Below, one piece after another: positions 45,013-58,097 of a stretch of DNA of 64,000 nucleotides (within the stretch, counting starts at the first letter, position 1; the number at the start of each line of letters is the position of its first letter). The notes below the pieces were generated by a model. That model was not told the DNA's origin and did not search any database. It was given only the letters and a program-made list of their open reading frames with translations. Source of the DNA: Pinus tabuliformis (taxonomy: Eukaryota > Streptophyta > Pinopsida > Pinales > Pinaceae). A program made the position numbers and the translations under genes. The stretch is taken from assembly GCA_031772625.1 (NCBI GenBank), contig CM062816.1, positions 636,738,352 to 636,802,351 of the forward strand, given 5' to 3'.

Positions 45013-45321
45013 TTAGATTTAAAAAATAAAAATAAATAAAAAATATCCCTATCTAACCTATTAACCTTTAACCTTTTCTCTAAATGCGACCCGGACAGAC
45101 TAGTTGGAGTAAATTCTAAATGTTAAGGAGTTTAATCCGTGCCCCCGTGGCCAGTACCACCTCCCATCTAGTTTAAAAAATAAAAATAAATAAAAAATAT
45201 GCCTATCTAACCTATTAACTTTTTCTCTAGGTGCGACCCGGACAGACTAGTTGGAGTAAATTCTAAATCTTAAGGAGTTTAATGCGTGCCCCCGTGGCCA
45301 GTACCACCTCCCATCTAGTCA
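45013..45321. repeat. Tandem duplication, unit about 150 bp
   Basis: Copy 1 (about 45013-45171) and copy 2 (about 45172-45321) share TTTAAAAAATAAAAATAAAT, GCGACCCGGACAGACTAG and CCCCGTGGCCAGTACCACC, and are almost identical. Confidence 0.9.
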
Positions 45322-46485
45322 GTCATCGATCTCCACCTCATCTACTATCACATGATCTTCAGGGTTTCCCTCACGAGTCTCATTTTCGAGGGCAGCAAAT
45401 TAAATTAATCCTAGTTGTGGATCGAAGACTCTCCCTGCATTAGAATAATCCTAACCCTACCTCATTGTGGATATTAATGGTGTAGATATTCTAGTTGTGG
45501 ATCGCCGACTCTCCTTGCATTAGAATAATGCTAACCCTACCTCATTGGATTTCGTTTTCGATTTGGGTTCATTTCTCGGTTACCTACTCGCAGTCGCAAG
45601 GGGGAATACCTGGCTCTATGCCTGCTTTTTTCGTGACGATTCTAGCCCTTTCTGTCCATTGCTCCAGTCCCCTGCTCACGACCCTTGTCATCTCAAGTAA
45701 ATTCCACACTTTTTAACCTTCTCCCTTTCTTTTTCCATAACGATTTAATGTATTACATATAAGGGTTTATGGTTGCTCTGTGTCTAACGTTACTCTGAGT
45801 TATGGTATCTATTATTCCTCCTCGCATTAACGCCCTTTCACCCTTAACACGGATAACCTTCTTGCAGAGTTGGGGTATGGATCCAACACCAATTTTTCTC
45901 CTTAGCGTTGGCCATGGTGAAAATCTCTTTACTCAACTCGCTCAGTGGCGGCTTGAACTTGGTATGCATTTGGCTCCCCCTTTGACGAGACGTTTGCTCA
46001 GAGGCAGCATGCCGCGAGGGAAGGGTTTCGCCAACTATTAATAATTGCATTTAACTTCGTTTCGAGTAACATTCCATTTTTTGTTCTTTAAAACGATAAT
46101 TCTGGTTCGATTTCTAAATCGTGATTTCTGGCCACAAGTAATCTGGTCGGCACCGAGTTTGGCAATCGCTTTAATGCAAGTAATTTCTTGCTCTTAGCGC
46201 CTTTCCTATCTCCATTAATTCCTTTCCTCAATTTTACTGTAGTCGATATACCAATTCCTTATTTTCCTCTGTTGTGGCTACTTTTGGATATTGGCATAGC
46301 GTTTTCTCATGAGACCTCCACGCTGCTACAGGCGGGTACTTCTTACATTTCTCGCCAAGTTTCTATATATGTCTCGATGTGCCTTTATGTTGGATATTCT
46401 TCACTCTACAACTCAATCTTCGGCCAGGGAACTACCCCTCTGCGCCTCCATAAGTTTACGCAGTTGACGCTTTGTCACTAGAAGT
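45322..46485. other. Less AT-rich, mostly non-repetitive stretch; possible unrecognised host sequence
   Basis: Base composition differs from both sides. Plus-strand frames at 45495-45716, 45802-46041 (MDPTPIFLLSVGHGENLF) and 46188-46481 are open. A donor-like CTCAA/GTAAAT (45700) and an acceptor-like CTTCTTGCAG (45868) would join the first two. No domain is recognised, and the predicted proteins have an odd hydrophobic composition. An 82-bp-spaced repeat (TAGTTGTGGATCG, then CATTAGAATAAT) lies at 45411-45547. It may be a gene fragment, an untranslated exon or unknown transposon DNA. Confidence 0.25.
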
Positions 46486-48055
46486 TTTTGTATTTATTTA
46501 TGGTGCAAAAAGTAGGACTAGAACACACATATGCTATGACAGGTTTTAGAGCGAGGTGAATGTTTCGACCCCTCACTGTAACTCGAATGCCCTGATTCAT
46601 TATATTTTCTTTCGTAATTGTCGAGCTGACACCGTTTACACGGTATTCCAACTCTTTGAATTGTGGATACAGTGATCATTTTTTACTCTTGTTTTCACTA
46701 CATGAACTGTCATAGTTATGAATACTATCTCTCCCCTTTGAATTTACAATTCACTATTGCTCTTATTCGGGTTTCTGGTTACCCGAACTATGACAGTGCT
46801 ATAAGTTGTTTCTACTCTTTAAGATTATAATTTTTAGAATGTCTGTCTAATTGTTCTAGTTATACAAACTACTCAAATGCTATATGAGGGGTCTAAAATC
46901 ATTTCCCACGTTATGTCTTCCTTTAATATCTAATATTTAACCATGCGTAATTTCCTAGGGTGTATATAAAGATGTTTGTATGTATACCTATAGTTTTCAG
47001 TTTAATTCTAGTATTATGTAAGATTAATGAAGATTCCTATATTTTTATTCAAGTTCTTGGTTCCCACTAATGTTTTGGAGTTAAGAATACACACAAAAAC
47101 ATATATATATATATAGATATATTGCTTTGATTTTTCTCAATTGTTGTTTTCACATGCATGTATCTATTTTGCTATTTAGTCTACAATTGTATTCACTTCT
47201 GCTAGCGTCGAGTCTTCCAAACTTTCAATGAGAGCAACATTCCTTTAACTCTAATAAGAGAGTACATTTAATTTCTGAACATAACTAGTTCAAGTTTTCC
47301 TTGAGAAAGAATCCATTTTTCTGATTCCTAATATTAAGATGTATGATTGTCTCTACTTTGTGTCTCTGACTTAATTTAGTTGCAAAATTCTTTCTTCCAC
47401 CATAGCGCTATACCCTGTACAATCAACTCGTATCACTTTGCAAATGAAGGGGAGGCTTAAATAAGTCCCTCTCCTTGTTAGTTTTTTTTCTAAAACTACT
47501 TTACTACCTAAGTCTCAGTTAGGTTGGATTCATTCCGTAATAATCTTCCAACCCAATGCGGTCAAAAATATTTAATCACCTACTCCTTATCTTATCCACA
47601 AGGGTATGACTTATCCTTCCTATTCATCAGAAAGATCTTCATCTTCTCAACTAGAATTTATGGTGTGCATAAGCCCACAACCACGTAAGCTACCTAATCA
47701 ATACATCAGGGGGAACTAGGTATACTATATGCAGATGAATAATTTTATTGTGAATAACCAATGATAATAGCCAAGTAATTAGCTTGCTATAAGCTACTCT
47801 ATAATTCGTTTCATCTCACAACTATTACAATCCCACTTTCAAATATTCATCTCATAAACATAAGATAAGAACCAATAAAACCATTCATTTATCCGTTCGA
47901 TTAAGCACTTCTTATGTATACCAACACTAACTTTTCATCTATTAAATATAAGAAAAGACTCGAATATAAATAGTCGTTGAACACTTTTTTAATGATTACA
48001 CTGATAGATTCACTTATATCTACAACTTATTATTCAACTCATTTTTTAATCATAA
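46486..48055. other. Intergenic DNA
   Basis: No gene is visible. There is an AT microsatellite near 47101-47122. The last part (47973-48030) is a copy of a short module also found inside the neighbouring gypsy element. Confidence 0.55.
47973..48030. repeat. Short module shared with the interior of the dimeric gypsy
   Basis: TCGTTGAACA, then ATTACACTGATAGATTCAC and TTATATCTACAAC, matches 48901-48970, 49252-49320 and 54061-54136. This copy lies just outside the element, beyond its target duplication. Confidence 0.7.
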
Positions 48056-48060
48056 TTCCA

Positions 48061-48656
48061 TGGTCCAAACTTAAATAACAATACAACAAATTACTGATAT
48101 AACCATAAATATAAAGGTGCTGTAGAAATAACACTTAATTTCATTAATGTCATAATATTAAAATTCTTACAAAGAGAATGGAAATAAACTACCTTGGGCG
48201 ATGGTAGCTTATCTATGAGAAGAGATGTGGTTGATAAATGCCTCTGAATTTTGTTACAATTAGGCTCAAAGGCCTATTTATTATTGAATGACAAGAGAAA
48301 ACCCTAATAAACCAAAACCCTAACCCTTGGAGATGTAACGCCAATAGTTTGTGGGCCCCGTTGGCATTAGTTTGGCTGGCAACTTCCTCGGGTCGTAACT
48401 TGGTCATATTATCTCTGATTGGTGTGTACCATACCTTGTTCAAAAGGTCTTCTTGAGTACTAAAATATTTGTGGTAGCCCCTGCTTATGGTGCTTAGCCT
48501 GCAACACACCTCAATAAAATGTCGTTTACGGGGTCAAAACTACTCGGGAAGTTCAAGACCAAAAAAAATGGTAAGAATAGTAAATGTTACTAATTAATGA
48601 AACTAGTTGGAGTTCTAGGTGGAATAGGAAGGCGGCCACAAATATCCACCGGATCA
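48061..48656 (-). repeat. 3' LTR of the dimeric gypsy
   Basis: Direct repeat of 58098-58695. On the plus strand it begins TGGTCCAAAC and ends CACCGGATCA. The minus-strand polypurine tract AAGGGGGAGAAC borders it at about 48657-48669. Confidence 0.88.
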
Positions 48657-48698
48657 GTTCTCCCCCTTATGAAGCAATGATCCCCATTGCATAAAGAG

Positions 48699-49390
48699 CC
48701 TCCATGAGGTAAGGAAATTTCTATCATACCTAGTCCCTCGTGAACCACTTGCCTTGGTGAAGAAGTTGGACTGCTCTGACAACATGATATAGCTAGATCC
48801 TCTATTGGTGAGTGTTCTTGATCTACGTGTCCATGAGATGATTACTTGTGGCATGTCCCATGTAGTTCGAGTTGAGCTTTGCTTGTGTGAGTTTTTATTA
48901 ATTATAGTCATTGAAGAATTTTTTAATAATTACACTCATACATTCATTTATATCTACAACATATTTTTTGTATGAGCCGAATCTAACTCAGTGGCTCCAA
49001 ATGGTATGGCCACATCAATGGGACATAATGATTTAAATCCTAGACCTCCATGAGGTAAGGAAATTTCTAGCATAGCTCGTCCCTCATGAACCACTTTCCT
49101 TGGTGAACAAATTGGATTGCTTTGACAACTTGATATAGCTAGATCCTCTGTTGGTGAGTGTTCCTGATCTACGTGTCCATGAGAAGATTACTTGTGGCAT
49201 GTTCCATTTAGTTCGAGTTGAGCTCTGTTTGTGTGAGTTTTTAATAATTACAGTCCTTGAACAATTTTTAAATAATTACACTCATAGATTCACTTATATC
49301 TACAACATATCATTTGTATGAGTTGAATCTAGCTCAGTGGCTGCAAATTGTATGGCAACATCAATGGGACATAATGATTTAAATGCTATC
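48699..49390 (-). repeat. Tandem 346-bp units in the 3' part of copy A
   Basis: Units at 48699-49044 and 49045-49390 both run from CCTCCATGAGGTAAGG to GGACATAATGATTTAAAT. Both lack the integrase C-terminal sequence found in the 631-bp form at 53230-53860 and carry the short module in its place. Confidence 0.85.
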
Positions 49391-52300
49391 CCTACCTAAA
49401 ATGGCATGTGGCACGTTGAGCTATGGAGAGCTCTGTTGTAGCCGTGTTGGACAGAGGGGAGACTTTTATCCCATGTGCATGGATGCTTGAATTTTTACAT
49501 GCATAAAATGTGGGTGATCATCCTGTTGACAAACTCTACTTCACCATCAATTTTGGAATGGAAGGTCATGGACTTAGTAACTTTTGTATCCATAATTTAC
49601 TAGAGGCTTGACCAAAGTGCACTCAAGAATATGTCGTGTTGATCTAAGAGAATGGACTATGGTATCCTAAAGTGTACCCACATTCGCTCAAAGAAGAACT
49701 TAGTAGTGGCCTCTGGTGTGGTACTCGTCTTGCAGGTCATCATTATGGCCATCTTGGAGAATCTATCGATGACCATGAAAACACACTCGTTTCTATGCTT
49801 AATAGAAGGAATGCATGACATGTAATCCATGGAGATAGATTCCCAAGGTCGATTAGGAGTAGGTAGAGGAGTATATAGGCCTTTCTTATTGATGGTTGGT
49901 TTCTCAATGGCACAGGTAGTGCAAGATCTAATGTGCTTCCCAACATATTGATGAAGTTTCAGCCAGTAAAAATTCTTTTGTAATACCACCATTGTTTTCT
50001 CTACTGTAAAATGTCCAATGACCCCACTATAGTGCACCTCAAAAATCATCTAGGCATGCTCACTTGAAGGAACAAATATATATCCTAGGTTGAATAATAG
50101 TGCATTTTGAAGGTGAAGTTTTGGAACGTGTTTCCCTTGCAGGAGTGTCTAGTCTGTGCTCTCGAATTCTCGATATCTTTGGTAAAGATATAGCTGCCCC
50201 AAAGTCTCATTCCCATAGGAGTCGAGAACAGCGATTAGCACCATGACAGGTGTTCGACTGATGCATTCTAAAACATTATTAGTGGTTCCCTTCTTGTACT
50301 TAATGTTCAAATGGAACCATTGCAAGTGGTGGACCATTTCTGATGGCGATCGTTCTGCAACTTCCTTTTGTCCATATGTGGATGATCGTTTCCTTCCCTA
50401 GAATGTAATACTTTCGTTGATGGCAAGCTTGCACAATGGAATACATTTATTTTCCTTAAGTGGGATACTTTCGAACTGTGTTTGAGTATGGTAAACCACT
50501 AGATGTCTCCGTTGAGTAAGAACTTCACGAATAAGATAGTGGGAGGCGTGTATCTCAATCTCAAATGATTGTTGTGGGTTTAATAATGTGAGCATAGGTT
50601 CATAGCAGAGGTAATGCTTCAACTTGGAAAATTCCTTCTGTTGTCTTTCAGACCAAAAAATTTTTCTTTCACTCTACCCTTCATGACTTAACTTAAAAGC
50701 CAAGTGATATGAGATAACCACAACATGAACGTGCAATAGAAATTGGAAAGTCGAATAAGGTTGGGGAGCTATTTTAAAGTGGTTGGGGTTGTCGAATCCT
50801 AAATTACTTGTATCTTGTTTAGGTCCACATGCGCAGCCTGTTCAACAATGATGCACCTCAAATATTGAACTAGGGTCATTCCAAAAGTGCATTTCTCTAA
50901 TTTGGCACACAACTTGTCTTGTTGTAGGGTTTGAAGGACCCATCGAATATGGTGGAATTTGTCTTCCCATATCTCGTTGAACGTCAGGATATCATCTAAA
51001 TGCACCACCACAAATGCATGAGTGAATGGTCACAAGATTTCATCCACCAATCTCATGAATATTTTGGGAGCATTCGTTAACCCGAAATGCATGACCAACC
51101 ATTCAAAAAGGTCCTGAGATTTCAAGGAAATATTCCACACATCGGAGGGTTTAATAGGCACATGGTGATAGATGGACTTTAATTCAATCTTGCTGAAATA
51201 TTTGGCTCCATTGTGTTGGTCCAGAAGGTCATCAATCTGTGGGACTCAGTACCTATTCAACGCCCTATCGTTAATTCAAAGGTCTCATCCTTATTTTTTA
51301 CCAATATAATTGGGCTACCATAGGGTAATGATCTTGGCCCAATGTCCCCTTTCTACAACAACTCCTGAATTCGCCTCTTGATCTAACTGTTCTCCAGAAC
51401 AGAGCATCGATAGATCATTCCAATGGGTAGCAACATGCTGGGGGTAAAATTGATGGAGTGCTTGACCGAACATTGTAGAAGTACCTATGTAGGTGAGGCA
51501 AAAATGTCCCTGTACTCCTCCACTACCTTGTCCATCTGTTGTTTTTGTGCGGTGGAGCCTTGTCTGGAAGCTGTGGCCATAAACTTCTTCTTGCCCTAAT
51601 GGCATATCATAAGGAAAACAAATTTCATGGTTTGGGAAATAATCTTACTCCATTTATTTGTAGTGATCAAAGAGATGGTCGTAGGCGTGGCTACCTCTGG
51701 TATACTATACAGCTGATTGCCTAAGGTAATAATCATAGAGCGAGGTCTTGACTCATTTACAACATGTCACTTCTACAAGTATGGTTGTCCTAATAATGCA
51801 TCACAAAATTCAAAAGGAGAAGCACTGCACACTACCTCATTTGTGAAGGGCTTGATGCTTTAGGGAAGGTGACAATGCTCGCGGATGCAAAGATCTCTTC
51901 CTTGGTGAAGCCACTCGATGGTGTACAGATGCAGATGTGATGTCGTTGGGTGGCCCAACTGCTTCATGACCTTTTATGAAATGAGGTTCTTTTGGATCTC
52001 ACTATTGGAAATGAACTAAAATAAAGAAGCCTTCACACACATATGTGAGTGGAAGAGGCATTCCCCCTCCTCTAGATATTCAGGCTCATTATTCTGGATC
52101 ATGGTGGTGGCCATGGGTCCACTGGGATCTGCGTCAATGATATACTTCCCTTTGTCATTCCCCTTTTCAAGTTCTGAATCCTACATCTGGTTCATATGCC
52201 TTCAGTTTTTCCACCAGAGATTTTCTTCACCCGACACTCACTTGTCTTGTGAGTTGACCTCTTTTGGAACTCACACCATTTTCCTATGTCATTATTTGGC

Positions 52301-53171
52301 TTTGTGGTGTTGCGCTTTGCTTGCAGCTTCAGTTGGTTTTCCTGGGTCAGCCCACATTAGCTTTGGCATTTGTTCTATTGTTTATGGGTGCCTTGCTTCT
52401 TCTGTTTAAACTTTTGCTCAATCTTGATAATGTATGGGTATGTCATGTTGAGCGAGGAGATGTCGAGGAACTCCATCTCATCCTGGATGTACTTGTGTAC
52501 ACAACCATGGTACTTTATTACTAAATTCCACTCAGAATATTTAATACCTAACTTCGTGTGAAGGGTAAGAAAAACATTTTTGAACTCCCCCACATCTTGG
52601 TCCCTTCCCAACTGTTGCATTGTCCACTTTATGTATTTATCTTCATAGCTCCTGACAGGGTAATATTTTTCCTTGATGGCATCTTAGAAAGAATCCCAAG
52701 TGGGTGTGGCTAAAAATAATGAGGGTTCCCTCTCATCCTTTTGTTCATAGTAGGTTTCCCACCAATTCTTGACATGTGGGGTAGATTCGAGAAATGTAAA
52801 AGTAATATCTTCCTGATTGGAAAGCCCATGAACTAAAAAATATTGTTCCAAAAGATGTAACCATTTATCTACGACCTCTATATTTATTTGGCCGTCAAAT
52901 ATGGGAATATGAAAGTTAACTTGTACCTTAAAAGGAGTGGTGCCTCTAGAGTGGCCACGGGATGAATATGCATCGCCTATAGGTAGTTGTGAAAGGATCT
53001 GGGAAAATTTATCCATCATCACATTCCTCTGTTAATGGAGGGATTCCTTAAGTAATATTTTGAAAGGATATCCTACCTCCTCATCTTTATTTTCTTCCAC
53101 CATGGGAGGTCATTTGCGAGGCTTCTCTTGGAAAGGTTCAACCAGATCGATGTGTAACTCCTTATACACTC
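49391..53171 (-). pseudogene. gypsy gag-pol, copy A, broken
   Basis: From right to left: gag (frame 52684-53022, FHIPIFDGQINIEVVDKWLH and VKNWWETYYEQKDE; then 52375-52620, EWNLVIKYHGCVHKYI); a protease remnant near 52000-52040 (SEIQKNLIS); reverse transcriptase with a catalytic box HLDD at 50991-51002; an RNase H remnant near 50400-50640; and integrase (49657-50049) with CTTCAIEKP and MDYMSCIPS, VIDRFSKM. The leader and primer site are missing because the middle LTR has been deleted. There are many stops, the longest open part being 130 codons. Confidence 0.88.
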
Positions 53172-53187
53172 AATATCCATAGGATCA
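53172..53187 (-). repeat. 16-bp remnant of the middle LTR
   Basis: AATATCCATAGGATCA matches the LTR end AATATCCACCGGATCA (48641-48656) and is followed by the same purine tract context (plus strand CTCCCCCTTAT). On its left it joins the gag leader of copy A directly. Confidence 0.8.
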
Positions 53188-53229
53188 GTCCTCCCCCTTA
53201 TTAAGCAATGATCCCCATTACATAAAGAG

Positions 53230-54207
53230 CCTCCATGAGGTAAGGAAATTTCTATCGTACCTGGTCACTTGTGAACCACTTGCCTTGGTGAGGAAGTTGG
53301 ACTGCTTTGAAAGCTTTATATAGCTAGATCCTCTATTGGTGAGTGTTCCTGATCTACGTGTCCATAAGATGATTACTTGTGCCATGTTCCATGTAATTCG
53401 AGTTGAGCTCTATTTGTGTGAGTTTTTTGAAATGTGAGATGTGTCCGAAAATGGCGGAAAGTATGGCCAAAGGAAGTCTACATTGAACAGTGGGTGTAGA
53501 ACAAGAAATGGTGGGATGATGAGATCAAAGGCCTTGTCACTAAAGACCTTAGTGATGGTGTATGACCCATATTAGAGCAGGAGAAGCTTTTGGTGGTGTC
53601 CAGTGAGGCACTCCTTTTGCAAATGTAGCCAAACTTTGTCATCCACATGGAACTTGTGTGACAATTGATGTTGATCATGGCCCTGCTTGTACCCAACATT
53701 GGCTTTGTTCAATATATGATGGAGCTGCTAGCGAATGAGTTTAACACTGTCAATGAAGTTTTGAGCTATGTTGGCTTCAGACTGGACATGAGCTGAATCT
53801 ACCTTAGTGGCTGCAAATGGTATGGCCACATCAATGGGACATAATGATTTAAATCCTAGCCCTCCATAAGGTAAGGAAATTTATGTCGTACCTGGTCCCT
53901 CGTGAGCCACTTGCCTTGGTGAAGAGGTTGGACTGCTCTGACAACTTGATATAGCTAGATCCTCTGTTGGTGAGTGTTCCTGATCTACGTGTCCATGAGA
54001 TGATTACTTGTGGAATGTTCCATGTAGTTCGAGTTGAGCTCTATTTGTGTGATTTTTTGATAATTACAATCGTTGAACAATTTTTTAATAATTGCGCTCA
54101 TAGATTCACTTATATCTACAACATATCATTTGTATGGGCCGAATCTACCTCAGTGGCTGTAAATGGTATGGCCACATCAATGGGACATAATGATTTAAAT
54201 CCTAGCC
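53230..54207 (-). repeat. 3' part of copy B: one long and one short unit
   Basis: Unit B1 (53230-53860, 631 bp) still holds the integrase C-terminal coding sequence (53427-53788; minus-strand VWLHLQKECLTGHHQKLLLL). Unit B2 (53861-54207) has the short module at 54061-54136 in place of that segment, like both units of copy A. Confidence 0.8.
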
Positions 54208-57200
54208 CTACCTAAAAGGGCATGTGGCACATTGAGCTATGGAGAGCTCTGTTGTAGCTGTGTTGGACATAGGGGAGACTTTGATCCCATGTGCATGGAT
54301 GCTTCAATTTTTACATGCACAAAATGTGGACGATCATCGTGTTGGCAACCTCTATTTCACCATCAGTTTTGGAATGGAAAGTCTTGGACTTAGTAACTTT
54401 TGTATCCATCATTTACTAGAGACTTGACCAAAATGCACTCAAGAATTTGTTGTGTCGATCTAAGAAAATGGACTATGGGATCCCAAAGTGCACCCACACT
54501 TTCTCAAAGAAGAGCTTAGTAGTGGCCTCTATTGTGATACTCATCTTGCAGGTCACCATTATGGCCATTTTGGAGAATCTATCGACGAGCATGAAAACAC
54601 ACTCGTTTCTATGCTTAATAGAAGGAATGCATGACATGTAATCCATGGAGATAGATTCCCAAGGTCGATTAGGTGTAGGTAGAGGAGTATATAGGTCTTT
54701 CTTCTTGATGGTTGGTTTGTCAATGGCACAGGTAGTGTAAGATCTAATGTGCTTCCCAACATATTGATGATGTTTTGGCCACTAAAATTACTTTTGTAAT
54801 ACTGCCATTCTTTTCTCTACTGTAAAACATCCAATAACCTCACTATAGTGTGCCTCCAAAATCATCTAGGAATTCTTGCTTAGAGGAACAAATATGTGTC
54901 CTACGTTGAATAATAGTGCATCTTGAAGGTGAAATATTCGAACGTGTTTCCCTTGCAGGAGTGTCTGGTATGTGCTCTCGAATTCTTGATCACTTTGGTA
55001 AAGATACAGCTACCCTGAAGTCTCGTTTCCGTAGGAGTCAAGAACAGTGATTAGCACCATGACAAGTGTTCGATTGATGCATTCTAAAACATTATTGGTG
55101 GTTCCCTTCTTGTACTTAATGTTTGAATGGAACCGTTGCAAGTAGGTGGACCATTTCTGATGGCGATCGTTTTGCAACTTCCCTTTTGTCCATATGTGGA
55201 TGACCGTTTCCTTCCCTAAAATGTAATTCTTTTGTTGATGGCAAGCCTGCACAATGGAATACATTTATTCGCCATAAGTGGGATACTTTTGGACCGTGTC
55301 TGAAAGTGTCTCAGTATGATAAGCCACTAGATTTCTCTGTTGAGTAAGAACTTCACCAATAACATAGTGGGAGGCATGTATCTCAATGTTAAATGGTTGT
55401 TGCAGGTCTAATAATGTGAGCATAGGTTCACAGCAGAGGTAATGCTTCAACTTGGAAAATTCCTTCTCTTGGGTTTCAGAACAAAAAGCATTTCTTTCAC
55501 TCTACCCTTGGTGACTTAACTTAAAAGCCAAGTGATATGAGAGAACCACAACATGAACCTGTAGTAGAAATTTTCAAGTCAAATAAAGTTGGGGAGCTAT
55601 GTTATAGTGGTTGGGGTTGGCCAATCCTAAATTACTTGTATCTTAGCTAGGTCCACATGCACAACCTTTTTAACAATGATGTACCTCAAATATTGAACCT
55701 GGGTCATTCTAGAAGTGCATTTATCCAATTTGGCACACAACTTGTCTTGTTGTAGGGTTTGAAGGGCCCATCAAATATGTTGGAATTTCTCTTCCCATAT
55801 CTTGCTGAACATCAACATGTCATCTAAATACACCACCACAAATGCATTAGTGAAGGGTCACAATATTTCATCCATCAATCTCATGAACATTGTGGGGGCA
55901 TTCGTCAACCCGAAAGGCATGACCAACCATTCAAAAAGGTCCTCGGATTTCAAGGAAATATTCCACACATCAGAGGGTTTAATAGGCACATGGTGATAGA
56001 TGGACTTCAATTCAATCTTGGTGAAATATTTGGCTCCCTCGCATTGGTCTAGAAGGTCATCAATCTATGGGACTTAGTACCTATTCTAGAGAGTGATCTT
56101 CTTCAGCGTCCTATTGTTAATTAAAAGCATCCAGGTCCCATCCTTATTTTTTACCAATATAATCAAGCTACTATAGGGTAATGATCTTGGCCCGATGTGC
56201 CCTTTCTACAACAACTCCTGAATCTGCCTATTGATCTCATTGTTCTCTAGAACAGAGCATTGATAGATCATTCTAATGGGTAGCAACATGCTCGGGGTCA
56301 AATTGATGGAGTGCTTGACCTGACAGTGTAGAGGTACCCCTATAGGTGAGGCAAAAATGTCCCTGTACTCCTCCATGACATTGTCCATCTATTTTTTTTG
56401 TGTGTTGGAGCCTCGTCTAGAAGCTGTGGCCATAAACTTCTTCTTGCCCTAAGGGTGTATCATATGGAAAACAAATTTCATGGTATGGGAAATAATCTTA
56501 CTACATTGATTTGTAGTGATCAAAGAGATGGTCATAGGCGTGGCTACCTCTGGTATCCTATAAAACTGATTGCATAAGGTAATAATCATAGAGCGAGGGC
56601 TTGACTCATTTATATCATGTCACTTCTACAAGTATGGTTGTGCTAATAATACATCTCAAAATTAAAAAGGAGCAACACCACACAATACCTCATTTGTGAA
56701 GGGCTTGATGCTTTAGCGAAGGTGACAATGTTGGCAGACGCAAATACCTCTTCCTTGGTGAAGCCACCCGATGGTGTACAGATGTAGATGTGTTGTCGTC
56801 GATTGGCCCAACTGCTTCATGACCTTTTATGAAATGATGTTATTTTGGATCTCATTATTGACAATGAACTGCAACAAAGAACCCTTCATGCACATATGTG
56901 AGTGGAAGAGGGATTCCCCCTCCTCTATATATTCAGGCTCATTATTCTGGATCATAGTAGTGGCCATGGTTGCAGTGGGCTTTGCATCAATGAGATGCTT
57001 ACCTTTATAATTCCCCTTTTCGAGTTCTAACTTAGAGTTAGAACCTGCATCTAGTTCATATGCCTTCAACTATGCCACTAGTGATTTTTTCACCCAACAC
57101 TCACCTGTCTTGTGAGTTGACCTCTTTTGTAACTCACACCATTTTCCTATGTCCTTATTTGGATTTGTGGTTTTGCGCTTTTCTTGCAGCTTTAGCTGCT

Positions 57201-58040
57201 TGTCTTGGGTCAGCCTACCTTAGCTTTGGAATTTGCTCTGTTGTTTATGGGTGCCTTATTTCTTCTATTTAAACTTTTTCTCAATCTTGATAGCATATGG
57301 GTATGTCATGCCGAGCGAGGAGATGTCGAGGAACTCCATCTCATCCTGGATGTACTTGTGTACATAGCCATGGTACTTTAGCACTAAATTCCACTCAGAA
57401 TATTTGATACATAACTTCGTGCGAAGGGTACGAAAAACATTTGTGAACTCCCACAGATCTTGGTCCCTTCCCAACTGTAGCATTGTCCACCTTATGTATT
57501 TATCTTCATAGCTCCTGATAGGGTAATATTTTTCTTGATGGCATCTCAGAAAGAATCCCAAGTGGGTGTGGCTAAAAATAATGAGGGTTCTGTCTCATCC
57601 TTTTGTTCATAATAGGTTTCCCACCAATTCTTGACATGTGGGGCAGATTTGAGAAATGCAAAAGTAATATCTTCCTAATTGGAAAACCCATGAACTAAAA
57701 AATATCATTCCAAAAGATGTAACCATTTATCTACAACCTCTATATTTTATTTGTCCCTCAAATATGGGAATATGAAAGTTAACTTGTACCTTAAAAGGAG
57801 TGGTGCCTTTAGAGTTGCTACGGGATGAATATGCATCACCTATGGGTACTTGTCAAAGGATCTGGGAAATTTTATCCATCATCACATTCCTCTGTTACTT
57901 GAGGGATTCCTTAAGTAATATTTTGAAAGGATATCCTACCCCATCATCTTTATTTTCTTCCGCCATGGGAGGTCGTTTAGGTTTGCGAGGCTCCTCTTGG
58001 AAAGGTTCAACCAGATCGATGCATAACTCCTTATACACTC
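54208..58040 (-). pseudogene. gypsy gag-pol, copy B, broken
   Basis: Same order as copy A. gag lies at about 57265-58000 (WNLVLKYHGYVHKYIQDEMEF). A protease remnant reads FIVNNEIQNNIIS at about 56830-56875, with the active-site DSG-type motif lost. The reverse transcriptase has an intact YLDD at 55819-55830. An RNase H remnant is at 55265-55450. Integrase lies at about 54540-54830 (LLPLSI-type shifted frame 54559-54762). Stops are frequent. The collinearity with copy A is nearly complete, so both descend from one parent. Confidence 0.88.
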
Positions 58041-58084
58041 ACCTTGTTGGGGACATGAAAAGAAAAATAGAGAACGAGAAAACC

Positions 58085-58096
58085 GCTTCGATACCA
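58085..58096 (-). other. Primer-binding site of the dimeric gypsy
   Basis: The reverse complement reads TGGTATCGAAGC, a tRNA-Met type site, 1 bp from the LTR. Confidence 0.85.
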
Positions 58097-58097
58097 G

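Noticed and set aside
52101..52561. Plus-strand frames of up to 102 codons
   Set aside because: They are antisense to gag of the dimeric gypsy; the coding signal is on the minus strand.
53967..54641. Plus-strand frames in the dimeric gypsy
   Set aside because: Antisense to decayed pol; no recognisable domain.
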